Assembly (NCBI GenBank): GCA_900321915.1
Contig: ONXW01000060.1
Coordinates: 1 to 7,402 of the forward strand
Source of the DNA: an uncultured Eubacteriales bacterium
GTDB taxonomy: Bacteria; Bacillota; Clostridia; Lachnospirales; Lachnospiraceae
DNA length: 7,402 nt
Direction of reading: 5' to 3'
The notes below the pieces were generated by a model. It saw only the letters and a program-made list of their open reading frames with translations, searched no databases and was not told the origin of the DNA. Shown piece after piece: positions 1 to 5,748 of the stretch; position 1 is the stretch's first letter; every line of letters starts with the position of its first letter. Both the position numbers and the translations under genes were made by a program.

Positions 1-857
1 CCGATCTCAAAATAAACCTTCCCCCCGCAGACCAGGTGCGCCGGGCTTTCGGACGCGAGGATCCTGTAAAACAAAAGCCCGTCCGGGCCGCCGTCCAGGG
101 CAGTCCGGGGCTCATGATCCCTTACCTCCGGGGAAAGGGTCTCTATCACCGGAGCGGCGATATACGGCGGGTTTGACACAATCACATCAAACCGGTCCCC
201 TTCCGGGATCTGCCGGAACATGTCGCTCTGCGCCAGCACCAGGGTCCTGGTCTTTCCCGCTTCCACAGTGAAGTCTGTCCTCCAGGGGTCGTCGGAAATA
301 TGCTCCGCCGATGCCCGTGTTACGCCCTTCTGCCCGAAAAACAGCCTCCTGGCGTTGCGGTTGGCCACAGCCAGGGCCTCCCGGGAGATGTCCGTCGCGC
401 AGACAGCGGCATATTTCCCCCGCACTGCCAGGGACAGGGCGATGCACCCGGAACCCGTGCACACATCCAGGATCGCGAGGCTTTCCGAGTTGCACTCGGA
501 GAGCACCGTTTCCGCCAGGACCTCCGTGTCCTGCCGCGGGATGAGGACGTGTTCATTCACCTCAAATTCCAGGCCCATAAAGGACGCGGTTCCCAGGATG
601 TGCTGGAGCGGCACGCGGCGGGCCCGCTCCGCGAGCATCCGCATATAGCGGTCCATGCCCTTTTCCAGGCGGTCTTGCCGGACCGGCCTGTCCTGTTCCA
701 TGTAATAGTGGACCCGGTCTGTGGAAAATGCCTCCGCCATCAGGTACCAGGCATCCAGCTCCGCCTCCTCCACGCCGGCCGCGGAAAGCATGCGTGTTCC
801 TTCCCTGAGGAGCTCCCTCCAGGTCGGGCCGGTCTCTTCTGTCCTGCGGATCGTCAT
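1..857 (-). CDS. prmC: Peptide chain release factor N5-glutamine methyltransferase PrmC (3' end cut off by the window)
   Basis: Transfers a methyl group from S-adenosylmethionine to the glutamine of the GGQ motif in release factors RF1 and RF2, which improves translation termination in the cytoplasm. The N-terminal helical domain (about residues 1-95) contains PLQHILG at 83-89. PRQDTE follows at 107-112, the SAM-binding motif DVCTGSGC at 131-138, and the family signature NPPY at 229-232. The reading frame is open to the left edge, ending in YFEIG, so roughly the last 30 residues are missing. The start is the ATG at 857, whose ATGA overlaps the stop of the DUF1385 gene, so translation is probably coupled. 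About 25-30 residues near 172-207 look like an extra insertion compared with the usual short link before the SDMF segment. In many Firmicutes prfA (RF1) lies next to prmC and could follow off the window; that is inference. Identity is clear from the paired motifs. Confidence 0.95.
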   Translation of the reverse strand, partial: MTIRRTEETGPTWRELLREGTRMLSAAGVEEAELDAWYLMAEAFSTDRVHYYMEQDRPVRQDRLEKGMDRYMRMLAERARRVPLQHILGTASFMGLEFEVNEHVLIPRQDTEVLAETVLSECNSESLAILDVCTGSGCIALSLAVRGKYAAVCATDISREALAVANRNARRLFFGQKGVTRASAEHISDDPWRTDFTVEAGKTRTLVLAQSDMFRQIPEGDRFDVIVSNPPYIAAPVIETLSPEVRDHEPRTALDGGPDGLLFYRILASESPAHLVCGGKVYFEI

Positions 858-1885
858 ACCGCCTTCGGGATCTCCGCCTCCGTCCCGGCGCCCGTCTCCT
901 CCGGGGTCTTTGTCCCCGTCCCGGCGCCCGTCTCCTCCGGGATCACCGTGTCCGGGAAATTCTCCCGGAGATAGGCCTTCCAGTCAAATACGGCTTCCGT
1001 CGCCGTGATGGCCACCTCTATCATGGAATCGTCCGGCTCCGTCGTCGTCAGGGCCTGCATGCAGAGTCCCGGCTTCGCCACGATATCAGACAGCTTCGAG
1101 CTGCTGCGGCCCGCCTTCTGCAGGACCTCGTAGGAGATTCCGGCGATCACCGGCACCAGGACGATGCGGCTCAGGATCCGCATGCCGATAGTGTCCACCC
1201 GTACCACCATGAAAACCAGGATACTGATCATCATGACAATCAGGAGGAAGCTGGTGCCGCACCTCTTATGCTCCTTGGAGCTCTTCCGCACATTCTCCAC
1301 CGTCAGGGGCAGGCCGTGCTCCACGCAGTTGATGCACTTGTGCTCCGCGCCGTGGTACATAAAGGTCCTCCGGATATCCTCCATCCGGGAAACCAGCTTG
1401 ATATACGTGATAAAGATGGCAACGCGGATCAGGCCCTCGATAAAGGCCATGAGGGAATCCGAGGAGATAAAACGGCGGAACAGCCCGGCAATGAGCAGCG
1501 GGAGCACCATGAAGATGCCGATGGCCGCGATGAAGGAAAACGCCATCACCGCCCCCATGATTATCTTCTCCAGCTTTTCCCCGAAAATCCTGTCCAGGAA
1601 CTGTTCAAACCGGGAAGGCTCCTCCGGCTCTCCCTCTTCCTCCGCGAAAATCTCCGCGGAATAATTCAGCGTCCGCATTCCCACAATCATGGAATCCGCA
1701 AACCGGAATACGCCGCGGATAAAAGGCAGGCGGAGCAGGGCATGCTTTTCGGTAATGCTGTGATACTCGTCCTTCTTCAGGGCAATGCCGCCGCCGGGAC
1801 GCCTGACCGCCACCGCGTAGTTTTCCCGGTTCATCATCATAATGCCCTCGAGCACAGCCTGTCCGCCGATACCCGAATACTTCAT
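854..1885 (-). CDS. DUF1385 family integral membrane protein (YqhQ-like)
   Basis: A 343-residue membrane protein of the DUF1385 family, often labelled in databases as a putative metal-dependent enzyme; its function is not established. The N-terminus carries the family hallmark GGQAVLEGIMMM (7-18). Hydrophobic segments at about 109-136, 145-165, 212-230 and 236-254 look like membrane spans. Between the second and third lies the conserved HGAEHKCINCVEHG stretch (178-191), rich in His, Glu and Cys and the likely source of the metal-enzyme label, followed by RCGTSF (208-213). The tail (about 314-343) is low in complexity and carries a 12-residue duplication. The ATG at 1885 is preceded by AGGAG at 1896-1900, ten bases away. 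The gene begins about 45 bases past the rpmE terminator without a recognisable promoter, and its TGA overlaps the prmC ATG. The family assignment is firm; any enzymatic role is not. Confidence 0.93.
   Translation of the reverse strand: MKYSGIGGQAVLEGIMMMNRENYAVAVRRPGGGIALKKDEYHSITEKHALLRLPFIRGVFRFADSMIVGMRTLNYSAEIFAEEEGEPEEPSRFEQFLDRIFGEKLEKIIMGAVMAFSFIAAIGIFMVLPLLIAGLFRRFISSDSLMAFIEGLIRVAIFITYIKLVSRMEDIRRTFMYHGAEHKCINCVEHGLPLTVENVRKSSKEHKRCGTSFLLIVMMISILVFMVVRVDTIGMRILSRIVLVPVIAGISYEVLQKAGRSSSKLSDIVAKPGLCMQALTTTEPDDSMIEVAITATEAVFDWKAYLRENFPDTVIPEETGAGTGTKTPEETGAGTEAEIPKAV
880..941 (-). repeat. Two 26-bp identical direct repeats at a 36-bp period in the DUF1385 gene tail
   Basis: The 26 bases at 880-905 recur exactly at 916-941. 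The 36-bp period keeps the reading frame, so the protein tail carries PEETGAGT twice, twelve residues apart. It looks like an in-frame duplication by slippage or unequal exchange in a disordered C-terminal tail. Copy number may vary between strains (inference). Confidence 0.9.
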
Positions 1886-1929
1886 AAGTTCAGCACTCCT
1901 TTTTGTTCGAGTCCCACTGAGATAAACTG

Positions 1930-1962
1930 AAAAAGGGGCTGAGTCCCTCAGAACTCAACCCC
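1930..1962 (-). terminator. Rho-independent terminator behind rpmE
   Basis: On the minus strand, bases 1962-1953 pair with 1944-1935 in a ten-pair stem with one G-U pair, closing an eight-base loop. A run of five T follows at 1934-1930. The stem starts 11 bases after the rpmE stop codon, which is typical of an intrinsic terminator. It separates rpmE from the DUF1385 gene, so expression of DUF1385-prmC from the rpmE or rho promoters would need readthrough. Confidence 0.92.
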
Positions 1963-1973
1963 GCTGTTCATAA

Positions 1974-2177
1974 TTACTTATTCAGTCCGTACTTACGGTT
2001 GAATGCGTCGATACGTCCGCGAGCAGCGGCTGCCTTCTGCTGGCCTGTGTAGAACGGATGGCACTTGGAGCAGATTTCAACGTGGATGTCTTTCTTGGTA
2101 GAGCCTGTCACGAACTCATTGCCGCAGTTGCAGACAACCTTTGCCTGATAGTAAGCCGGATGGATTCCTTCTCTCAT
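1974..2177 (-). CDS. rpmE: 50S ribosomal protein L31, zinc-binding (C+) type
   Basis: A component of the large ribosomal subunit that helps bridge the two subunits at the central protuberance. The 67-residue length is normal. The protein opens with MREGIHP and carries four cysteines, C16, C18, C36 and C39 (CNC and CSKC), which mark the zinc-containing C+ type as opposed to the cysteine-free paralogue made under zinc limitation. The ATG at 2177 has AGGTG at 2185-2189, seven bases upstream. It sits downstream of rho, an arrangement common in Firmicutes, but has its own strong promoter (2327-2355), a leader of about 143 nt that can fold, and a terminator directly behind it. It can therefore be made as a short single-gene transcript. 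The C+ type is normally the zinc-replete form; no Zur site is evident. Confidence 0.98.
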   Translation of the reverse strand: MREGIHPAYYQAKVVCNCGNEFVTGSTKKDIHVEICSKCHPFYTGQQKAAAARGRIDAFNRKYGLNK

Positions 2178-2320
2178 TTCATTTCACCTCTCTGATCGAT
2201 TATGCGATTCCCGACCGCATGCACCTATATGTCAGGTCCTGCATATCCGTTTCCCGTAAGGACGACTCACGCAGAAATCAGAACCCTGTCCTTTCTCCGC
2301 AAAACGGATAAAATGACAGC
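2178..2320 (-). promoter_or_regulatory. Structured 5' leader of rpmE (candidate L31 autoregulatory leader)
   Basis: The mRNA leader between the predicted start of transcription (about 2320) and the rpmE ATG is unusually long for a 67-codon gene and rich in pairing. A perfect nine-pair helix joins 2310-2302 to 2252-2244. Inside it, 2293-2288 pairs with 2263-2258 (six pairs). Downstream, 2244-2241 plus 2237-2234 pair with 2226-2219 around a seven-base loop with a three-base bulge, and 2220-2216 pairs with 2206-2202. The last two helices share bases 2219-2220 and cannot both be complete. Ribosomal protein leaders that bind their own product are known for L31 in several phyla. Whether this one belongs to a described class cannot be told by eye. 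Confidence 0.6.
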
Positions 2321-2326
2321 TTTAGC

Positions 2327-2355
2327 AGTATAGCATAACGACAGGCAGAATGCAA
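2327..2355 (-). promoter_or_regulatory. Sigma-A type promoter of rpmE
   Basis: On the minus strand TTGCAT (2355-2350) is followed after 17 bases by TATACT (2332-2327). A TG one base upstream of the -10 box gives an extended -10. Transcription would start near 2320. The promoter lies between the rho stop codon and rpmE, and no terminator-like hairpin is visible between rho and rpmE, so rho transcripts may also run into rpmE. Confidence 0.8.
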
Positions 2356-2362
2356 GACGGAA

Positions 2363-3949
2363 TTAGAAGATTCTTCGTTTCCTGGTAATGGCAACGAATT
2401 CCTGGTTGTTCCTGGTGTGGGCGAACAGCTCCAGGATCTTCTCCACCGCCTCCTCCGGCTTTGCCGCGTTTGTGGCCTTGTGGATAATGTCCGCGGCCTC
2501 AGCTTCCTCCGGGCTCAGCAGGAGGTCATCCCTCCTGGTGCCGGACTTCAGGATATCGATGGCCGGGAAAATGCGCTTTTCGGACAGCTTCCGGTCAAGC
2601 ACAATCTCCATATTGCCGGTTCCCTTGAATTCCTCGTAGACCACATCGTCCATACGGCTCCCGGTGTCGATGAGGGCTGTGGCCAGGATCGTCAGGCTCC
2701 CGCCCTCCCGCATATTCCGGGCAGCGCCGAAAAACCGCTTCGGCATGTGAAGAGCCGCCGGGTCGAGACCGCCCGACAGGGTGCGCCCGCTGGGCGGGAC
2801 CACCAGGTTGTAAGCCCGGGACAGGCGGGTGATGCTGTCCAGGAGGATCATGACGTCGCGCCCGTGTTCCACAAGCCGCTTGGCCCGCTCGATAACCATC
2901 TCCGACACGCGCTTGTGGCGCTCCGGCAGCTCGTCAAAGGTGGAATAAATCACTTCGACCTCCGGCCCGGTGATGGCTTCCTTAATATCCGTGACCTCCT
3001 CCGGACGCTCATCGATCAGCAGGATCATCAGGTGCATCTCGGGATACTGCCTGGTCACGGCCAGAGCCACCTGCTTCAGCAGCGTGGTCTTTCCGGCCTT
3101 CGGCGGCGACACGATCATGCCTCTCTGCCCCTTGCCGATGGGGGCCAGGAGGTCCATCACCCTCATGGCCGTGGTATTCTTGAGGCCGGGCTGCTCCAGG
3201 TGGATCCGCGAATTCGGGAAAATGGGCGTCAGGTTCTCGAAGGACGGCCGGCGGGTAATGGCCCCGGCGGGATACCCGTTCACCGAATTGATATAGAGGA
3301 GTGCCGCGAACTTCTCCGTGGCGCTCTTGATTCTCCTGCTTCCCCGGACGATATCCCCCGTTTTCAGGTTGAATCGGCGGATCTGGGAGGGCGCCACATA
3401 GACGTCATCCTCCGTGGGCAGGAAATTCTCTCCCCGGATGAAACCGAACCCGTCCGACATCACTTCCAGGATGCCGCAGGCTTCGATTCCGGAATCCAGT
3501 TCCGCAAGCTCCATCTTCTCGTTGTCTGTCAGTCCTTCGGCAGGCTGCTGGGGCGCCTTCTGCGCCGCGGGTGCCGCCGGCCGGGCCTGCCGCTGTCCCG
3601 CTGCCGGTGCGGGCTGGGATGTCCGCTGTCCGGACGGGCCTGCAGGCTGGGTCATCCTCTCCGGGCGGCGCGCGATGACGCGCCTCTCCCTCGGTCTCGC
3701 CGGTTCCTCCGCCGGAATCTCAGCATCCTTTACCGGCGCTTCCGCATCCTTAGCCGGCGCATCCGGTTCCTTAGCCGGCGCCTCCGCATCCTTTACCGGC
3801 GCGGCCTCTTCGGCCTCTCTCTCCCCGGCGAGGCTTAAAAGCCTGTCCACCAGTTCCGGCTTCCGGAGCGCCGTTATGGATTTCAGTCCCTGCTCCTTCG
3901 CTATTTTCCGCAGTTCAGACAGGGGCAGCGTCATAAGTTTTTCTCTCAT
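2363..3949 (-). CDS. rho: Transcription termination factor Rho
   Basis: A hexameric RNA-dependent ATPase/helicase that loads on nascent RNA and releases RNA polymerase. From the chosen start it has 528 residues against about 420 in E. coli. Order: Rho_N helical domain (1-40, with [12 protein letters not shown]); a disordered Ala/Pro/charged insert (about 43-137); the cold-shock-like RNA-binding domain (about 155-225, with DGFGFIRG at 166-173 and [13 protein letters not shown] at 181-193); and the RecA-like motor. The motor carries Walker A PPKAGKTT (282-289), DERPEE (313-318), Walker B ILLDS (368-372), and Q-loop/R-loop sequence [17 protein letters not shown] (430-446). The reading frame is open up to a TTG at 4084, but that codon lies at the predicted transcription start. 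The ATG at 3949 has GGGAG nine bases upstream and begins MREKL as in other Rho proteins. The motor is intact, so the protein should be active. Confidence 0.98.
   Translation of the reverse strand: MREKLMTLPLSELRKIAKEQGLKSITALRKPELVDRLLSLAGEREAEEAAPVKDAEAPAKEPDAPAKDAEAPVKDAEIPAEEPARPRERRVIARRPERMTQPAGPSGQRTSQPAPAAGQRQARPAAPAAQKAPQQPAEGLTDNEKMELAELDSGIEACGILEVMSDGFGFIRGENFLPTEDDVYVAPSQIRRFNLKTGDIVRGSRRIKSATEKFAALLYINSVNGYPAGAITRRPSFENLTPIFPNSRIHLEQPGLKNTTAMRVMDLLAPIGKGQRGMIVSPPKAGKTTLLKQVALAVTRQYPEMHLMILLIDERPEEVTDIKEAITGPEVEVIYSTFDELPERHKRVSEMVIERAKRLVEHGRDVMILLDSITRLSRAYNLVVPPSGRTLSGGLDPAALHMPKRFFGAARNMREGGSLTILATALIDTGSRMDDVVYEEFKGTGNMEIVLDRKLSEKRIFPAIDILKSGTRRDDLLLSPEEAEAADIIHKATNAAKPEEAVEKILELFAHTRNNQEFVAITRKRRIF
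3720..3803 (-). repeat. Four tandem 21-bp repeats in the Rho insert
   Basis: Four head-to-tail 21-base units (3720-3740, 3741-3761, 3762-3782, 3783-3803) differ at a few positions. A more degraded fifth unit lies at 3699-3719. Each encodes seven residues of the pattern AP(V/A)K(D/E)(A/P)(E/D). The unit length is a multiple of three, so gain or loss of units would change the disordered segment of Rho without breaking the frame. Confidence 0.9.
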
Positions 3950-4082
3950 ATATTCATTCTCCCGCTGCAGGCTGCCGCAAACGGCGGTCCGCAGGCTTTT
4001 CTTTTGTCTCTCTGATTGTTCGGGAATCCCGCAAAAGTGCTTCAGATAATATTTTTCTTTAGGATAATCAGAACTTAAGAAC
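3950..4082 (-). promoter_or_regulatory. Long 5' untranslated leader of rho
   Basis: About 133 bases separate the predicted transcription start (near 4082) from the rho ATG. The leader contains a short hairpin at 4021-4031 (CGGG, three-base loop, CCCG). Just upstream of the GGGAG ribosome binding site (3959-3963) lies a GC-rich element in which CCGC and GCGG pair around CGTTT. Rho is known to control its own synthesis by terminating in its leader in E. coli, and a leader of this length would allow that here. The sequence does not prove it. Confidence 0.45.
3959..3963 (-). promoter_or_regulatory. Ribosome binding site that fixes the rho start
   Basis: GGGAG lies nine bases before the ATG at 3949. 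Upstream in-frame alternatives lack such a site, and the farthest one would lie at the transcription start itself. Confidence 0.75.
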
Positions 4083-4088
4083 AATTTT

Positions 4089-4116
4089 ATTATATACGAT
4101 TATTTTAAATTGTAAA
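4089..4116 (-). promoter_or_regulatory. Sigma-A type promoter of rho
   Basis: On the minus strand TTTACA (4116-4111) and a perfect TATAAT (4094-4089) are separated by 16 bases in an AT-rich stretch that stands out against the GC-rich genes. The predicted transcription start is near 4082. It lies back to back with the ung promoter, with the two -35 boxes 22 bases apart. Confidence 0.8.
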
Positions 4117-4138
4117 GCCCTGCCTTTCCCTGTATGGT

Positions 4139-4167
4139 TTGCATTAAAGCCGCAAATGAATTACAAT
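4139..4167 (+). promoter_or_regulatory. Sigma-A type promoter of the ung-uppP-rarA block
   Basis: TTGCAT (4139-4144) is followed after 17 bases by TACAAT (4162-4167), which matches the -10 consensus at five of six positions. The -35 box is the same hexamer as in the rpmE promoter. Transcription would start near 4174, giving a leader of about 25 bases before the ung ATG at 4199. A weaker alternative is TTGTAA (4110-4115) with TATGGT (4133-4138), also spaced by 17. Confidence 0.65.
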
Positions 4168-4185
4168 GTCAATACCAGACAAGAC

Positions 4186-4190
4186 AGGGG
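4186..4190 (+). promoter_or_regulatory. Ribosome binding site that fixes the ung start
   Basis: AGGGG lies eight bases before the ATG at 4199. The in-frame ATG at 4166 has no such site and overlaps the predicted -10 box. Confidence 0.75.
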
Positions 4191-4198
4191 AAAAAGAC

Positions 4199-4873
4199 AT
4201 GGGTGCTATTGCAAATGACTGGCTCGCGCCGCTTTCGGGCGAGTTTAAAAAACCATATTACAGGAAACTCTACAACGCCGTGAGGGAAGCCTACATGACG
4301 ACCGTCGTCTATCCTCCGGCCGATGATATCTTCAACGCGTTTGAATTTACCCCGCTTTCCCGTGTGAAAGCCGTCATCCTGGGGCAGGATCCCTACCACG
4401 GGCCGGGCCAGGCCCACGGCCTCTGCTTTTCCGTCCGGCCTTCCGTGGAGATACCGCCCTCTCTCGTCAATATTTACCAGGAGCTGCACGACGATCTGGG
4501 ATGCCGCATCCCCAACAACGGCTACCTGAAAAAATGGGCGGACCAGGGGGTTCTCCTCCTGAATACAGTGCTCACGGTGCAGGCCCACCGCGCCGGTTCC
4601 CACCGGGGCATCGGCTGGGAAGAATTTACGGATGCCGCCATCCGGGTCCTGAATGAGCAGGACCGGCCGATGGTCTTCATCCTCTGGGGAAGGCCTGCGC
4701 AGATGAAGAAGCCGATGCTGACGAATCCGAACCACCTGATCCTGGAGGCGCCGCATCCCAGCCCCCTCTCGGCCTACCGGGGCTTTTTCGGAAGCCGTCC
4801 CTTCAGCCGGACCAACCGCTTCCTTGAGGAACACGGCATAACCCCCATCGACTGGCAGATCGAAGATATCTGA
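4199..4873 (+). CDS. ung: Uracil-DNA glycosylase, family 1
   Basis: Removes uracil from DNA, formed by cytosine deamination or dUTP incorporation, as the first step of base excision repair in the cytoplasm. The 224-residue protein has every family 1 motif: the water-activating loop GQDPYHG (62-68) with catalytic Asp64 and Tyr66, the LLLNTVLTV core strand (119-127), and the DNA-intercalation loop HPSPLSAYRGFFG (186-198) with catalytic His186. Length and spacing match E. coli Ung. The ATG at 4199 is preferred because AGGGG lies eight bases upstream. An in-frame ATG at 4166 overlaps the predicted -10 box, so it would lie upstream of the mRNA start. First gene of a probable three-gene operon, transcribed divergently from rho; its TGA is 13 bases before the likely uppP ATG. 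No key residue is missing. Confidence 0.98.
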   Translation: MGAIANDWLAPLSGEFKKPYYRKLYNAVREAYMTTVVYPPADDIFNAFEFTPLSRVKAVILGQDPYHGPGQAHGLCFSVRPSVEIPPSLVNIYQELHDDLGCRIPNNGYLKKWADQGVLLLNTVLTVQAHRAGSHRGIGWEEFTDAAIRVLNEQDRPMVFILWGRPAQMKKPMLTNPNHLILEAPHPSPLSAYRGFFGSRPFSRTNRFLEEHGITPIDWQIEDI

Positions 4874-4877
4874 GGTG
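4872..4877 (+). promoter_or_regulatory. Ribosome binding site deciding the uppP start
   Basis: GAGGTG overlaps the ung stop codon. It is nine bases from the ATG at 4887, an ideal spacing. It is only three bases from the ATG at 4881 and overlaps the GTG at 4875, which argues against both. Placement of the site over the ung stop suggests that ribosomes finishing ung help start uppP. Confidence 0.7.
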
Positions 4878-4886
4878 ACAATGCCT

Positions 4887-5723
4887 ATGTTGATTGAACT
4901 CTTACAGGACCTGATTCTCGGAATCACGGAAGGGTTTACGGAATGGCTTCCCATCAGCAGCGAGGGACACCTGCTCCTCGTCGGAAGCCTCCTTGGCGCG
5001 GACAGGAATACATCTCTCTTCTCCCTGACGCTTGCGCTCCTCCGCATCGGGTCCGCCCTGGCTGTCCTGTCTCTGTACACGGGACGGCTTATCCCGTTTG
5101 TCTTCCGGACAGGGAGTTCAAAGCGGAGGGCTGCGGGAAGACTGTGGTTCAAGCTGTTTCTCGCGTGCCTGCCCGCATTTTTCGTAACCCTTCTTCTGGG
5201 AAGCCACCTTGCGCCCCTGAAGAATTCCTGGCTGACAGGCGTCATGGTAATCCTGGCCGGTATCCTGCTTTTTATCGCGTGCCGGCGCAGGACGCCCTCC
5301 TACCTGCAGATTGACAGGTTATCCCGGCTGACCCCGGGGACTGCTTTTTTTATCGGCTGTTCCCAGATACTGGCCCTCTTTCCGGGAACCTCCCGGACGA
5401 CCTGCGTCATCATCGCGGCCCTCGTGTTCGGCTGCACGGCGCAGACGGCCACCGAGTTTGCCTTATTCCTGGGGGTTCCCATGATATTCGGCGGAGCCCT
5501 GCGCGAGATTTTCCTTTTCCTGCGGAACGGGGAAGGATTCGGGCCCATCCCGCTCCTGGGAATCCTGATCGGTACAGCCGCGGCGTACTTTGCCGCCGTC
5601 TACTCCATCCGATTCCTGACAAGCTACCTGAAGAAGAACGATTTCACCTTTTTCGCATTGTACCGTATCGTGCTGGGCATCGTGATTCTCAGCTATTTCA
5701 GCATCTCTTCCCTGATGGCCTGA
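4887..5723 (+). CDS. uppP: Undecaprenyl-diphosphatase, UppP/BacA family
   Basis: An integral membrane phosphatase that converts undecaprenyl diphosphate to the monophosphate, recycling the lipid carrier for peptidoglycan and other wall polymers; extra copies can give bacitracin resistance. The 278-residue length fits the family. The first active-site motif is intact: EGFTEWLPISSEGH (15-28) with Glu15, Glu19, Ser25 and His28, corresponding to E. coli E17, E21, S27 and H30. The second, PGTSRTTCV (166-174), keeps the essential Arg170, but the usual SRSGAT is changed to SRTTCV. Hydrophobic spans lie at about 50-64, 89-107, 114-132, 151-165, 171-182, 219-243 and 257-275. The ATG at 4887 is chosen over GTG 4875 and ATG 4881 because GAGGTG lies nine bases upstream. 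Probably co-transcribed with ung and rarA. Family membership is sure; the altered motif makes full activity slightly less so. Confidence 0.95.
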   Translation: MLIELLQDLILGITEGFTEWLPISSEGHLLLVGSLLGADRNTSLFSLTLALLRIGSALAVLSLYTGRLIPFVFRTGSSKRRAAGRLWFKLFLACLPAFFVTLLLGSHLAPLKNSWLTGVMVILAGILLFIACRRRTPSYLQIDRLSRLTPGTAFFIGCSQILALFPGTSRTTCVIIAALVFGCTAQTATEFALFLGVPMIFGGALREIFLFLRNGEGFGPIPLLGILIGTAAAYFAAVYSIRFLTSYLKKNDFTFFALYRIVLGIVILSYFSISSLMA

Positions 5724-5748
5724 TCCGGGAAGCAAAGGAAGCACTGAC

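Noticed and set aside
300..974. Plus-strand open frame opposite prmC and the DUF1385 tail
   Set aside because: prmC on the other strand has its motifs in order. This frame crosses the repeat region and shows only low-complexity Pro/Ser/Gly sequence.
2200..2244. Fourteen-residue leader peptide candidate inside the rpmE leader
   Set aside because: ATG to TAA is open, but no ribosome binding site precedes it and the peptide has no regulatory codon run. The bases are better explained by the helices.
2417..3838. Long open frame (473 codons) on the plus strand opposite rho
   Set aside because: It lies wholly within the strongly conserved rho gene, its translation resembles no family and is His/Arg/Gly-rich. 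Long antisense frames are expected opposite GC-rich genes.
4169..5245. Open frame (358 codons) on the minus strand opposite ung and uppP
   Set aside because: It spans two well-identified genes in antisense and its Arg/His-rich translation has no family likeness.
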